Assembly: GCF_000244895.1 (NCBI RefSeq)
Contig: NZ_CM001441.1
Coordinates: forward strand, 3,058,226 to 3,122,225
DNA: 64,000 nucleotides
Reading direction: 5' to 3'
Source: Desulfosporosinus youngiae DSM 17734
GTDB taxonomy: Bacteria > Bacillota > Desulfitobacteriia > Desulfitobacteriales > Desulfitobacteriaceae
Shown here: positions 34,602-45,042 of the stretch, one piece after another
Layout: each line of letters begins with the position of its first letter
Numbering within the stretch: position 1 is the stretch's first letter
The notes under the pieces: generated by a model
Databases searched by the model: none
The model's input: only the letters and a program-made list of their open reading frames with translations
What the model was told of the DNA's origin: nothing
Made by a program: the position numbers and the translations under genes

Positions 34602-35309
34602 TTATTTTGTGCCAAAGTGCGTCCCAAATCTGGTAAGCAATTGCAGGAGATCGCTCGGAGTAAAGGTAAGAGGAGTATTATTATTCGTCTCTTTAACCGG
34701 TTTGCGTAGGGGTCTTGAACCCGTAGTTTCAGGCGGAACAACCGCTCTGACAAAAATCGTAGCCAACAATCCTACGATTAGAAGCGGAAGTGCTCCTCTG
34801 AGACCAGGGAATATGAATAATGGAATCGTTAGACGTATATACGGTGTGTATAATTCATTAGAATAGTCCGCATTAAAAAATATAGCAAATACAAGTGGCG
34901 CTTCGGGGCTTTCGGGAGTAGGAAACCCCCGCTCTCCTGTTCCCACGCCAAGCGCTCCGTTCGAATTAGTAAGTGTCCCATTAGTTGTGGTATTAACGTT
35001 TGGAGAAGAGTGGGATCCGCTGGCCATCCATTTCAGGAAGTCTTGAAGCTCAGAAATTGGCATTTGTACGGTTTGTTCATTCGTCACATCCAGAATAGGG
35101 ATACTTTTAACCTTGAAAAATCGTTGGGCAATAAAAAGGATGGTTTGGGCTCCGATGCTAACAGCAGATGCCGCGAAAACCCTTCCAGTTAAGAGAGTCT
35201 GAGAAAATATAATCGTCGAACTCCCAGCAACTGAACTGATAGGAGCAAAAATAGTAATCCCCATGTTAAGAGATTCTTCGCAAACTCTTTCAGGTTCTCT
35301 GCCGGGCAT
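34602..35309 (-). CDS. Membrane protein of unknown function with Asn/Thr/Gly-rich linker
   Basis: A 235-residue protein I cannot assign. GGGGAGG lies 7 bases before the ATG. Residues about 17-62 are hydrophobic and A/S/I-rich, an unusual composition rather than a clean helix pair. A low-complexity linker (residues ~100-135, NVNTTTNGTLTNSNGALG) follows, then a strong membrane segment near 165-190 (LFIFPGLRGALPLLIVGLLA). It stands alone between two terminators. It could be a spore or envelope protein, but there is no evidence. Confidence 0.65.
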   Translation of the reverse strand: MPGREPERVCEESLNMGITIFAPISSVAGSSTIIFSQTLLTGRVFAASAVSIGAQTILFIAQRFFKVKSIPILDVTNEQTVQMPISELQDFLKWMASGSHSSPNVNTTTNGTLTNSNGALGVGTGERGFPTPESPEAPLVFAIFFNADYSNELYTPYIRLTIPLFIFPGLRGALPLLIVGLLATIFVRAVVPPETTGSRPLRKPVKETNNNTPLTFTPSDLLQLLTRFGTHFGTK

Positions 35310-35403
35310 ATCTATACCTCCCCTTCCTCCTTGTTACAATATATGGAATAGGGAGATGCTGTGTACCTTGGCTTTAATCGCCGCTATAAGCTCACTGTGA
35401 AAT

Positions 35404-36141
35404 CTAAGTATGTGTAATGATTGGACGGTTTTTACGACGGCTTGCCAAATAATCCATAACCCGATCAGGAGAAGTATTAAGAACCTGCTGCTCCTTGATT
35501 CCCACTTCGTTTACTAAAGCAAGAGCATGGCCGAATTCTCCTACCCGGTCTGTAAAGTGAGCATCACTTCCTAAGATAACCGGTCCATTATAGTGAGCCA
35601 TATAACGGGCAAAGCGCCGGCAGTTTTCCCGCGCCCCCCTCTTTTTGCTTGACAGGGAGCTGTTATTAATTTCAACCGGTATATTTAATTGTGCGGACAT
35701 ATGAGCAATACGTTCAAGATCCAACTCAAATTCCGGGCGTCCCGGATGAACCATCATATCTGTATAAGGATTTTTCATAGCTTTGATATAGGCCTCTGTG
35801 TTTTGCTCAGAGGTTCCGCCAGGATAACTAATAACATGTAGTCCCACCAGAACAAGTTTCAACTTGGCTAGATAACGTATTGGGATATCTAGTTCCCCTT
35901 CATGAGTTGTGATATTGGCTTCAACGCCTGGTAAAATTTTAACTCCATATAACTCGTCAGGAATAATTGCCAAATTTCCAAAATGATATAGATTTGGGGC
36001 ACCTGGCATTGAAGGACCATGATCAGTCATCCCCAATAATTTAATGCCTTTATGCGAGGCCGCTAAGGCATTTTCTGAAAGAGTACTGTAGGCGTGTCCA
36101 CTTGCAACGGTATGTGTATGCAAATCTACTTGTATATCCAT
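35404..36141 (-). CDS. PHP-domain phosphoesterase (YcdX-like)
   Basis: A 245-residue PHP hydrolase. Metal-binding motifs are DLHTHT at 5-10, GMTDHGPSMPG, GVEANI, MVHPGRPEF and GSDAHFTDRVGEFGHAL. YcdX-type PHP proteins are trinuclear-zinc phosphatases of uncertain substrate. The ATG at 36139-36141 is used because GTGAGGTG precedes it. It follows the gene at 36239 after a terminator and so is likely a separate unit. Confidence 0.9.
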   Translation of the reverse strand: MDIQVDLHTHTVASGHAYSTLSENALAASHKGIKLLGMTDHGPSMPGAPNLYHFGNLAIIPDELYGVKILPGVEANITTHEGELDIPIRYLAKLKLVLVGLHVISYPGGTSEQNTEAYIKAMKNPYTDMMVHPGRPEFELDLERIAHMSAQLNIPVEINNSSLSSKKRGARENCRRFARYMAHYNGPVILGSDAHFTDRVGEFGHALALVNEVGIKEQQVLNTSPDRVMDYLASRRKNRPIITHT

Positions 36142-36183
36142 TTCATTCACCTCACTAAATTTAATTATAACGCCATTGAATAA

Positions 36184-36218
36184 AAAACAAAAATAAGTGC
36201 TTATTATGGCACTTATTT
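36184..36218 (-). terminator. Terminator after the 36.2-kb gene
   Basis: AAATAAGTGC (36191-36200) and GCACTTATTT (36209-36218) form a 10-bp stem followed on the minus strand by TTGTTTTTTA. The + strand side is also T-rich. Confidence 0.75.
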
Positions 36219-36238
36219 TTAAGTTCATATAGGATGAT

Positions 36239-36817
36239 TTACTGTTTATTGACTGTCGCGGGGACTTTAACCGTCGTATCCACGTTAAAACGAAAACTTG
36301 CTTCAGTTGCCTGTTCCAGCCCTCCTTCGGGATTTGGATTGATTTTAAAGGTAATCAAATGCTGTCCGTCAGTGCCGCTTTTACCTGATGCGTCCCCAAG
36401 GGCTTTAATCTGCCTGAATGCTACACGAGCAGTGGCGCCCGGTTCTAAGGTTTTCAAGCTCCCTGGTGAAATTACCTTTTTAGCTTCATCTCCGATTAAC
36501 GATACTTGAAGTTCAACCGGTACATTGGTCATTTGCTTAGCTGTCATGTTCTGAACCGTTACGATAAGGTCAAACGTATTAGTAGAGATCACCTGTGAGC
36601 CTTTTAATGAGACACTGCCATAGGTGAGATCCTTAACAATTGAAGCTGGTTCCACTGCAACACCGATCATTTTGATTTCCGGAGTTCCGTTGTCTTTACT
36701 GACACTCGCCATTTTATTCTCCCCAAGCGAAAATGCGGCAAACCCGATCAAACATAATACGAAAACACTTACGACCATGACAATGTATTTGCGGTTAATT
36801 GTGATAATTTTTGCCAT
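36239..36817 (-). CDS. Secreted or membrane-anchored protein, Ig-like domain, unknown function
   Basis: A 192-residue protein with one N-terminal hydrophobic segment (residues ~10-32, YIVMVVSVFVLCLIGFAAFSLG) and an extracytoplasmic strand-rich region (FDLIVTVQNMTAKQMTNVPVELQVSL, LEPGATARVAFRQI) resembling CARDB/FxLYD-type Ig folds. AGGAGGTG lies just upstream. No catalytic motif is seen. It sits alone between two terminators. Confidence 0.7.
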   Translation of the reverse strand: MAKIITINRKYIVMVVSVFVLCLIGFAAFSLGENKMASVSKDNGTPEIKMIGVAVEPASIVKDLTYGSVSLKGSQVISTNTFDLIVTVQNMTAKQMTNVPVELQVSLIGDEAKKVISPGSLKTLEPGATARVAFRQIKALGDASGKSGTDGQHLITFKINPNPEGGLEQATEASFRFNVDTTVKVPATVNKQ

Positions 36818-36850
36818 AGCTGAACACCTCCTATTTTTTTGGTTCCTTAA

Positions 36851-36888
36851 AAAAACCTATGCACGTCCTAGTAAGGACATGCATAGGT
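36851..36888 (-). terminator. Terminator of the dnaD-dnaI unit
   Basis: ACCTATGCA (36855-36863) and TGCATAGGT (36880-36888), with an inner GTCCT/AGGAC helix, are followed on the minus strand by seven T residues. Confidence 0.85.
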
Positions 36889-36913
36889 CTGAAAAAAATT
36901 TTAGTCTATTTTT

Positions 36914-37726
36914 TTATTTTTTACCTTCCCGTTCCTGATAAATTTGAAGGCGAATATCTTTTTGTACTGTCAGCCGAAATATCCGCGAAGACTGAATAAT
37001 ACGTGATGTTGTTCGTAATCCTATATAATCCTCCATTTCATCAAGAGAAAGGTTAGACGTAATTACAGTAGGCAACTGCTCATTCAGACGATAATTTATA
37101 ATGGAATACAGTCTATTTCTTGTCCAATCTGTATAATTGTGGGCACCCAAATCGTCAAGAATTAATATAGGAATGGTTCGCGCTGTATCGAGTAAATCCA
37201 GCTCATTAAGTTCCGACTTGTAAGTTGCTCTCAATTCATCTAACAGGTCCGGAACAACTATAAAAAGAACCTTTAAGTCGGATTCCATAAGTTCATTTGC
37301 TATACATGCAGCCAGATATGTTTTACCTGATCCAACAGGCCCCGTAAAAACGATCCCAAGACCATAAGGGTTTTGTAAACATTCATCTACGAAGCCTCTA
37401 GCTGCTCTTAAGGCTTTAACAGCTCCGTCTCTATGATTTTGATCGATCAATTCGGAAGAATAAAAATCAAATCTAAATTTATCAAATCGGCATTTCATTA
37501 AATCTCTGGAGATTCGAGCATGCCGAAACTGATTTTCAAGTTTCTTTGTTTGCATACAATGACAGGGATAAGCTATATCCCCTTTGAGCACAATTCCCCG
37601 GTCATCACAAATAGGACACTTTACCTTATCAAGAGAATATGGCTGATCTGTATCAGATATCAGGTTTGTACATGACGTTTGGGATGGCATAACATTACTT
37701 CCTAAAATATCTTTTATACGTTTCAT
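36914..37726 (-). CDS. dnaI: DnaC/DnaI-type helicase loader ATPase
   Basis: A 270-residue AAA+ protein. A zinc-ribbon-like N-terminal motif (CPICDDRG...CHCMQ, residues ~34-55) is followed by Walker A GPVGSGKTYLA and Walker B ILILDDLGAHNYTDW. These are the features of primosomal helicase loaders that place DnaB/DnaC helicase on DNA. GGGGGAT lies 5 bases before the ATG at 37724-37726; an in-frame TTG 21 bases upstream is less likely. It follows a DnaD-domain gene by 32 bases, the partner expected for primosome assembly. Confidence 0.88.
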   Translation of the reverse strand: MKRIKDILGSNVMPSQTSCTNLISDTDQPYSLDKVKCPICDDRGIVLKGDIAYPCHCMQTKKLENQFRHARISRDLMKCRFDKFRFDFYSSELIDQNHRDGAVKALRAARGFVDECLQNPYGLGIVFTGPVGSGKTYLAACIANELMESDLKVLFIVVPDLLDELRATYKSELNELDLLDTARTIPILILDDLGAHNYTDWTRNRLYSIINYRLNEQLPTVITSNLSLDEMEDYIGLRTTSRIIQSSRIFRLTVQKDIRLQIYQEREGKK

Positions 37727-37758
37727 TTGGCATCCCCCTATAGACAATAAAGAAACCC

Positions 37759-38529
37759 CTATAAATAGAAATTTTCATATTTACTGGATGTCGTTTTTGT
37801 TGCTCTGGTTTTAGGTTTGGAGGTCTTCTTTTCCTGACGGGATTGAAAATAAGCATCTTCTGCTTCGATTTCAGCTCGCGTACGCAAACCCTTTTTCTCC
37901 CATTCCCTTAGTATTGAATCTAAGTAGCGGAAATTTCGAATACCTGCACTAACTCCTCTTCTTAAAGCCTCAATAATAAGTTCTTCAGAAAAGTTCGATG
38001 ACAACCATCGATCGAGATTTTCACACTCCAGGCGAGTGAGCAAACGCCCCAATTCCTGCTCAAAGGTTTGAACTAAGTTATCCAGCGCAGGATTTGTTGG
38101 AGTAAGGGGCAGATTTGATGATACTTGACTTTGCATAAGCACCCGTTCTTCTTCTAATTGTTGAGAACGCTCAATCGCCCAAAGCTCTGCAAGTTCATCG
38201 ATCAAACCAACAAGGCTATAACTATTTCCCCACTTTTGCTCAATAGGATTCCAATACCTTTCTATAGCAAGAAGCTTTCGCTCCACTAAACTACCCAAAC
38301 TCTCTTCTATATCAGAAGGTGAAGCCGTCAAACGACTGGCTAAAGTCGTGATTGAAGGATAGGGGTTTGAATCAGATTCACATAATATCTGAATCAATAC
38401 CATCATTTCAGAATCATTAATTCCAATTTTTTTATAGTGCGTTAACAAATATTTTGGAATTGAAACGACACCGGAAAAGAAAAGAGCCTGTGTAAAGCTC
38501 CCATAGACACTAACTTTATTCATTGACAT
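37759..38529 (-). CDS. DnaD-domain replication initiation protein
   Basis: A 256-residue protein with an N-terminal winged-helix part (PSITTLASRLTASPSDIEESLGSLVERKLL, about 60-90) and a C-terminal DnaD/DnaB2 domain (FEQELGRLLTRLECENLDRWL...EALRRGV..IRNFRYLDSILREWEKKGLRT, about 155-225). Such proteins load DnaI and the replicative helicase in Firmicutes. A basic Lys-rich tail ends it. It is transcribed with the dnaI-like gene and away from the HD-domain gene at 38737. Confidence 0.88.
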   Translation of the reverse strand: MSMNKVSVYGSFTQALFFSGVVSIPKYLLTHYKKIGINDSEMMVLIQILCESDSNPYPSITTLASRLTASPSDIEESLGSLVERKLLAIERYWNPIEQKWGNSYSLVGLIDELAELWAIERSQQLEEERVLMQSQVSSNLPLTPTNPALDNLVQTFEQELGRLLTRLECENLDRWLSSNFSEELIIEALRRGVSAGIRNFRYLDSILREWEKKGLRTRAEIEAEDAYFQSRQEKKTSKPKTRATKTTSSKYENFYL

Positions 38530-38736
38530 TCATCTCCCATGTACCGTTCACTCTCACATCTTTAAATAATTTCTAATTTAAACAGGATTCTTTCTCAAGA
38601 TCCCCAACCAAGCATTTATAGACAACTTTAAATAAATATGATCGAAAAGTGTTTATTGTATATCCCATATTATGGAAGGATTCTGGCGGTCATTTGGCGT
38701 ATATAGTAACAAACGAACTCTAAGGAGGACAATGTA

Positions 38737-39327
38737 ATGGATTGTAGGCAAGAACTTGTTCAAATCGTAGAAAAATCAGGTGCTCCCTCTGCCTGGGGAG
38801 TTAAACATTGCTACAGAGTTTACTATCTATCTAAAGAATTATCCAGTCATCTAACCTTAGATGATGAAGTCCTTTATACGGCAGCTATGCTGCATGACAC
38901 AGGCAAATACCCGGTCTATGCCCTCAAGAACGTGGACCATGCTTTACGTTCCAAAGGAGTAACCGCAAATCTTCTCCAACAAATGATGTTTCCTCCAGAT
39001 AAAATACCCATAGTTTTAGACGCCGTTGAAAACCACATGTATTATTCTGAACCCGGACGCAGTGATGAAGCAGTGTATTTACGTGAAGCGGATATCCTGG
39101 ATAATTTAGGAAACATTGGCTTAATGCGTCTCTTCAGCTTGATTGGACATGATGAATTAATCCAGACTCCTGAAGATGCTATTGAGCGTGCCCGTCTTTT
39201 TGCGGAGGCACTTCCGGACAAAGTATCTACAAAAGCGGGAAAACGTTTAGCCGTAAAACGACGGGAAGAAACTCTCCGCTTTCTGGCCGGTCTTAAACGC
39301 CAATCCTCAGAATATGCATGGCTCTAA
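38737..39327 (+). CDS. HD-domain phosphohydrolase
   Basis: A 196-residue HD hydrolase. The metal motif is AAMLHDTGKYPVY, and further ligands lie in AVENHMYYSEPG and EADILDNLGNIG. AAGGAGG is 8 bases before the ATG. The substrate, probably a nucleotide or phosphoester, cannot be predicted. It stands alone and converges on the beta-CASP gene, with 11 bases between their ends. Confidence 0.85.
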   Translation: MDCRQELVQIVEKSGAPSAWGVKHCYRVYYLSKELSSHLTLDDEVLYTAAMLHDTGKYPVYALKNVDHALRSKGVTANLLQQMMFPPDKIPIVLDAVENHMYYSEPGRSDEAVYLREADILDNLGNIGLMRLFSLIGHDELIQTPEDAIERARLFAEALPDKVSTKAGKRLAVKRREETLRFLAGLKRQSSEYAWL

Positions 39328-39338
39328 GCCCTAAAGCT

Positions 39339-41072
39339 TTAGCGCCGTGTTTTCCTCTCTTGCTCTTCAAGCCATCGTGTCAGGCTATCAAGGACGTTAA
39401 TAACATGTCCAAAGTTTCGGGTTCTTTGTCCTTCGTCAATAAGTCGCTTAAGATGGTGTCGAAATCGGACATAGGCTCTATTGACTTGTGACCGGGATGC
39501 CTTGGCAGTTGCAGTCTTAGCTTTCTTGTAAGCAGGCGCAACAGGATGCAGGGGACGATCGCTAATGGATGATGAAGGAGCTGGTGTAGATTCGCTACAG
39601 ATTTCTGTCTTTGGAGCCGGCGCTAACCAAGTCTTTTCAGGAGCAACCCGTATGATGCTTTCGTTATGGAATTCAATGGCTTCTCCAAGCTGAGGTATCA
39701 GAGGTGTTTTGCCGAATGTTTCATAAACTTTCTCAGAAAAGGCCGTCTGGGATTCTAATTCACCGTGAACAAGAATAATTTGCTCAGCTTCTTTTCCAAG
39801 CAGAGAAAGCCAACGAAGCAAATCTGCTTGATCTGCATGAGCAGAGAGACCGTCCATATGACTAATTCGGGCATTTACGGCAACTTTCTCACCGTGTATG
39901 GTTACAGTTTCAGCACCGTCTGAAAGAAGTCTGCCTAGTGTCCCTTGAGCCTGATACCCAACGAATAGAACCGTTGCATTCTCACGCCAAAGATTATGTT
40001 TCAAATGATGTTTGATTCGACCTGCATCCGCCATGCCGCTGGCAGCAATTATGATCGCTCCGCCTTCTATTGTATTGAGAGCCATCGAATCCTGGGCAGT
40101 TTGACTGAAATGTACATTAGGCATTTTGAGAGGATTGTTGCCCGTTCTGATTAATTCTTGAGTAGCCGCATCAAAATTTTCGGTGTTTTCCTGAAATATT
40201 TTTGTAGCGGCAATTGCTAAAGGACTATCAATATAAATCGGCAAAACCGGTATGCGTTTTTCATCCTGTAGTTTTCGCAGATAAAACAGCAGGTCTTGTG
40301 TCCGTTCAATCGCGAAAGCAGGTATTACCAGATTTCCTCCAGCCTCATAGGTTGAACGTATTGTTTCAGCAAGCTGCTCATAACGGTTATTTTTTTCAGG
40401 ATCGATGTTATCGGAATGAAGACGATTCCCGTAGGTGGTCTCCATTACGACAACATCGGCTACAGTCAGAATACTAGGATCTTCAATATAAGGCTGGTTG
40501 ACATTTCCTATGTCACCGGAAAAGACAATCGACTTGTTGCAATCAGGTTCCTTAATTTGAAGCACCACATGAGCTGAACCAAGAATATGACCCGCATCGA
40601 AAAATTGAAACGAAATCGTAGGGACAAGATCGACAGAGTTTTTATAAGGCACCGCATTAAAGTGCTGGATGGTATCAAGCGCATCTTGAACAGTATAGAT
40701 TGGAACCAGGGGCGGAAGTCCTGCTCGATTTCGTTTTCGATTTTTACGCTCAATCTCCATTTCCTGAATATGACCGCTATCAGGCAGCATAATTGAACAT
40801 AACTTAATTGTCTCTGGTGTCGCCCAAATAGTTCCCTTGAAGCCTGACTTAATCAGTTTAGGCAACATACCGGAATGATCTGTATGGGCATGAGTTAATA
40901 TGACAGCATCGAGACTTGCCGGATTGTAAGGAAATTCCCCGTAGTTTAACTCTTTAAGTGCTTTCGAACCCTGAAACATTCCACAATCAATCAACACTCG
41001 GGATTCTCCCGATTCGACAAGAAAGGATGATCCAGTGACGACTTGTGCAGCGCCGAAGAAGCTGATTTTCAT
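39339..41072 (-). CDS. MBL-fold beta-CASP metallo-hydrolase (RNA-processing type) with basic tail
   Basis: A 577-residue protein. The metallo-beta-lactamase motif is H61-A-H63-T-D65-H66, with [13 protein letters not shown] and FSGDIGN. The beta-CASP cap contains [21 protein letters not shown], and the RMMBL end has [16 protein letters not shown] and LVHGE. Close relatives are CPSF/YsH1-like ribonucleases rather than lactamases. The last ~100 residues are an extra Ala/Pro/Lys/Arg-rich tail ending RRTR-like basic residues ([18 protein letters not shown]), possibly an RNA-binding helix pair. Confidence 0.88.
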   Translation of the reverse strand: MKISFFGAAQVVTGSSFLVESGESRVLIDCGMFQGSKALKELNYGEFPYNPASLDAVILTHAHTDHSGMLPKLIKSGFKGTIWATPETIKLCSIMLPDSGHIQEMEIERKNRKRNRAGLPPLVPIYTVQDALDTIQHFNAVPYKNSVDLVPTISFQFFDAGHILGSAHVVLQIKEPDCNKSIVFSGDIGNVNQPYIEDPSILTVADVVVMETTYGNRLHSDNIDPEKNNRYEQLAETIRSTYEAGGNLVIPAFAIERTQDLLFYLRKLQDEKRIPVLPIYIDSPLAIAATKIFQENTENFDAATQELIRTGNNPLKMPNVHFSQTAQDSMALNTIEGGAIIIAASGMADAGRIKHHLKHNLWRENATVLFVGYQAQGTLGRLLSDGAETVTIHGEKVAVNARISHMDGLSAHADQADLLRWLSLLGKEAEQIILVHGELESQTAFSEKVYETFGKTPLIPQLGEAIEFHNESIIRVAPEKTWLAPAPKTEICSESTPAPSSSISDRPLHPVAPAYKKAKTATAKASRSQVNRAYVRFRHHLKRLIDEGQRTRNFGHVINVLDSLTRWLEEQERKTRR

Positions 41073-41266
41073 CTAATCAATCCTCCAAAAATAGCGTCTC
41101 TATTGCTTCCTTTCAGAGTTATTCTGAAAAATAGCATTATGGACGCTTTATTAGAACAATGCTATTGATAATTTTAAAGTTGTTTATCCCTGCTTATCTC
41201 TTTTATTTTAACGTTTTATGTCAGGTTTAGCAATGACCTTAAAGAACCTTATCAACTGCTGCCCAT

Positions 41267-41905
41267 TTATTCAAGTTTGAAAAAATTAAGTTTGACAGCT
41301 TTGAGAGCTGCTTGAGTCCTGTCTTCAACACCCAATTTACGATATATGCTTGATAAATGGTTTTTTACAGTCTTTTCGCTAATAAATAAAGAAGTCCCAA
41401 TCTCACGATTTGAAGACCCCTTCACAACATAATGGAGAATTTCCATCTCGCGGTCACTAAGACCACATGTATCCTTCAAAGGGCTCGATTGGCTCAATTG
41501 GTCAAGCAATTTTCCAGTCACGCTTGGAGATAATATCGGCTCTCCGGAATAAACCTTACGAATCGATGTAATAAGAGTTTTTGAATCAACATCTTTTAGC
41601 AAATAACCCGCAACTCCAATTTGAAGTACCTGAAAAACCTTTTCATCCGAATCATCAACAGTAAGCACCAGAATCCCTATATTCGGACGTTCGCGGCGAA
41701 TAACCCGTCCAGCTTCTAAGCCATTGACTCCCGGCATATTAAGATCCATTAATAAGATATCAAACTTCATAGTTCGGGCAACGTTAATGGCCCCTTGGCC
41801 GTCCCCTACTTCCGCAACGACTTCAATCCCATCCTCAAATTCTAAAATACGGCGAAGCCCCTCTCTTATGAGGGGATGATCATCTGCTATTACAATTCTT
41901 ATCAA
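41267..41905 (-). CDS. degU: DegU-like NarL-family response regulator
   Basis: A 212-residue regulator. The receiver has Asp54 (ILLMDLNMPGVNG) and the C-terminal LuxR helix-turn-helix reads LSDREMEILHYVVKGSSNREIGTSLFISEKTVKNHLSSIYRKLG. It starts 1 base after the stop of the degS-like gene, so it is the cognate partner. In Bacillus, DegU controls the change from motility to multicellular and secretion states; targets here are unknown. Confidence 0.92.
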   Translation of the reverse strand: MIRIVIADDHPLIREGLRRILEFEDGIEVVAEVGDGQGAINVARTMKFDILLMDLNMPGVNGLEAGRVIRRERPNIGILVLTVDDSDEKVFQVLQIGVAGYLLKDVDSKTLITSIRKVYSGEPILSPSVTGKLLDQLSQSSPLKDTCGLSDREMEILHYVVKGSSNREIGTSLFISEKTVKNHLSSIYRKLGVEDRTQAALKAVKLNFFKLE

Positions 41906-41906
41906 G

Positions 41907-43043
41907 TTACCGTTCCCCCTCTTGGCTCGATGGAATTGAAAGTTCTATCGATGTTCCTTTGCCAATAATTGATTGGATGGAAAAATGCCCGGAAAACATT
42001 TCAACTCGTTCACGCATTCCAACGAGTCCAAAATGTTCTCCAGGATCATTCATAGCGGATTTTACTTCGAATCCTCTTCCATAATCTCGTATTCTGGCAA
42101 TCGTCCAATCGTCTTTATAAATCAAATATATATCGACTTTATCTGTATGGGCATGTTTCGCAACATTTGTCATTCCCTCTTGCACTAACCGAAAGAGCGC
42201 CGTTTCCATTGCTGGAAGAAGCCTCTTTTCCCGTCCTTCAATTCGCAACTTACAGGTTATCCCGTAGGTTTCTTGAAAATTATCCAGATATTTCGAAATT
42301 GCAGGCACGATTCCCGAATTATCTAAGGCCAATGGTCGAAGATCAAAAATAATCCTGCGAATGTCCTGCAAATTTGCTCGAACTAAATTTTTAAGGTCCT
42401 TTAGCTCCGCTTTAACTCCACTAGGATCTAATTCAAGTAGCTTTTCAGCAATTTCCAGCCGCAAAACAATATTAGCAAGGGTTTGAGCGGGACCATCATG
42501 AATTTCCCTTGCTACACGTCTACGTTCTTCCTCTTGAGCTTTAATGACACGCAAACCCATTTCCAGACGTTGTTCATGATTATGAGTTTGAAGTGCCTCA
42601 ACGACACCGCCTTGTAATAAGCTGATTGCCATACTTACCTGGGTCATTAAATTTTGTGCTCGCTCTATTGTAACTTCCATTTGACTAAGAGATCTCTCAA
42701 GATCGTCACGACGCTTACGCAATTGAACTTCTTTTTGCTGCAAGAGCTGAAGCTTAATTTGCGCATCTTGTGCTTCTGCGTATGTTTTCATCATTTCTTC
42801 ATGGGTATATACTTGATAGGCTCGATTTACTTCCATCAGTTTCTGACGCATACGTCGTTCCACTTTTTCTTGATAATCGACTTGCAAAATGATTTCCGTG
42901 ATATCCGATTTAAGCTGAGAGAGTTCATTAATCAGCCGATGCGTCTCAGTCCTGGATGTTTCTGCGATTAAAAATATTTCTTCCTTTCCAGATTCGATCG
43001 CTTTTAAGGTTTTTTTTAAAATTTCTCCCAACTGATCTGTCAA
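41907..43043 (-). CDS. degS: DegS-like cytoplasmic sensor histidine kinase
   Basis: A 378-residue kinase without membrane segments. A long coiled coil fills residues 10-150, as in DegS. The HisKA_3 motif has His182 (RRRVAREIHDGPAQTLAN), and the HATPase has LVQEGMTNVAKHA and DYGRGF and GLVGMRERVEMF. It is translated together with the response regulator downstream. The signal is not evident. Confidence 0.93.
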   Translation of the reverse strand: MTDQLGEILKKTLKAIESGKEEIFLIAETSRTETHRLINELSQLKSDITEIILQVDYQEKVERRMRQKLMEVNRAYQVYTHEEMMKTYAEAQDAQIKLQLLQQKEVQLRKRRDDLERSLSQMEVTIERAQNLMTQVSMAISLLQGGVVEALQTHNHEQRLEMGLRVIKAQEEERRRVAREIHDGPAQTLANIVLRLEIAEKLLELDPSGVKAELKDLKNLVRANLQDIRRIIFDLRPLALDNSGIVPAISKYLDNFQETYGITCKLRIEGREKRLLPAMETALFRLVQEGMTNVAKHAHTDKVDIYLIYKDDWTIARIRDYGRGFEVKSAMNDPGEHFGLVGMRERVEMFSGHFSIQSIIGKGTSIELSIPSSQEGER

Positions 43044-43142
43044 AACGTTTTCCTCATTTCAATGGCTTAAATAGTTGATTACCTTTCTAAGAATAATTTA
43101 TTCGACATAGAACTGCTATTTCCTACTCCTAATCCCAGAAAA

Positions 43143-43889
43143 TTAAGATGGACGTCCTAAACGGCGGATGTTTTTAAGTTGTCTTTCTAATCTACGAGGA
43201 TAAAAAAGGTCTTCCTCCTGGCATAGCAGAACCTTCCATCCATTTTTTTTGAACGTTTCTGTCTGACATGGATTTGCCGAATCATACCGACAGATTAAAA
43301 TATCGTCAACTCGGGCTAGAAAATCGCAGCCTAAAACATTAACGTTCCAATCGACAGGAGTGTTGGGAAAAACATAATTCAGTGCTAAGCTAAGACGATC
43401 TGTATTTTCAGAAACATCGCTAAGCCGTTTTACTCCCGAGTCAATTGGATCATTTAACTGATCTTGAGTAATAACTGCTTTATGCTCCGACGAATCATCT
43501 ATGATGGTTTCTTCTGATATATGGTTATGAATAGGGGCTAAGGCCGGTATGGGTATAACATCCTCCCATTGAGTATCGATCGCCTTTGACATACCATCGA
43601 TCAGCATTCTATTCATTGTCTCTCGAAATTCAGGAAAGTTATTAATAACCCTTGAGTCCGGAAGCTGCTGCTCGAGGATTTGGTGAAGTCCATCCGCTAA
43701 ATACTCAGAAGGCAACATCGAAAATTCCTTTAATAATGATGTAAGATTTGCAACATTTTTACATCCGTTATGATACTCTGCTTCAGCATCTTCCCCGGTT
43801 AATAAACAAGTCGAAAATACTTTTTCGATAACTTGCTGTACCCACTCTTCAATTCTCGGATCGTTATGATAGAAAGCCTCCACAAACAT
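43143..43889 (-). CDS. Protein of unknown function
   Basis: A 248-residue soluble protein I do not recognise. The first ~120 residues are helical and acidic. The C-terminal ~70 residues (VNVLGCDFLARVDDILICRYDS, then FKKNGWKVLLCQEEDLFYPRRLERQLKNIRRLG) have the look of the end of a restriction-endonuclease-like fold, in which 'GW.V' and an E/D follow a core strand, but no full PD-(D/E)xK motif is visible. It lies between the acs and deg units and is read in the same direction as both. Confidence 0.7.
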   Translation of the reverse strand: MFVEAFYHNDPRIEEWVQQVIEKVFSTCLLTGEDAEAEYHNGCKNVANLTSLLKEFSMLPSEYLADGLHQILEQQLPDSRVINNFPEFRETMNRMLIDGMSKAIDTQWEDVIPIPALAPIHNHISEETIIDDSSEHKAVITQDQLNDPIDSGVKRLSDVSENTDRLSLALNYVFPNTPVDWNVNVLGCDFLARVDDILICRYDSANPCQTETFKKNGWKVLLCQEEDLFYPRRLERQLKNIRRLGRPS

Positions 43890-44095
43890 CCACCTCCAGA
43901 TAATAGTTCTCTAGATAGCTATGCTTGTTTCCTTGAGGATATGATTTATTATCAAAAAATACTAAACCATTCTATTATTAATCTATAGTACTAAATAGAT
44001 GTTTAGTTTTTTATAGTTTTCATAAAGCATTCTTTTGAAAAAAAGAAATACCCACCAAAAAAAGGTGAATACTTCTTAATAAAAATACAACTTAG

Positions 44096-44142
44096 ATACG
44101 GAGATGAAACAAACTTGAAACGTATTGTTTCATCTCTCGTAT
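44096..44142 (-). terminator. Terminator at the end of the acs operon
   Basis: GAGATGAAACAA (44101-44112) pairs with 44125-44136, and ATACG/CGTAT extend it past a one-base bulge. The minus strand then reads TTGTATTTTTATT. A second weak hairpin CACC/GGTG with a T-rich tail follows near 44050-44067. The rest of 43890-44165 is A/T-rich with no gene. Confidence 0.7.
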
Positions 44143-44165
44143 ATTTATCAGTATATTGGTTTATC

Positions 44166-44981
<816 letters not shown>

Positions 44982-45042
44982 TTATAAACTTAAAATACTA
45001 ATTTGAAGGGTACTTTACAGATAAATGTATGAAGTTAAGGGA

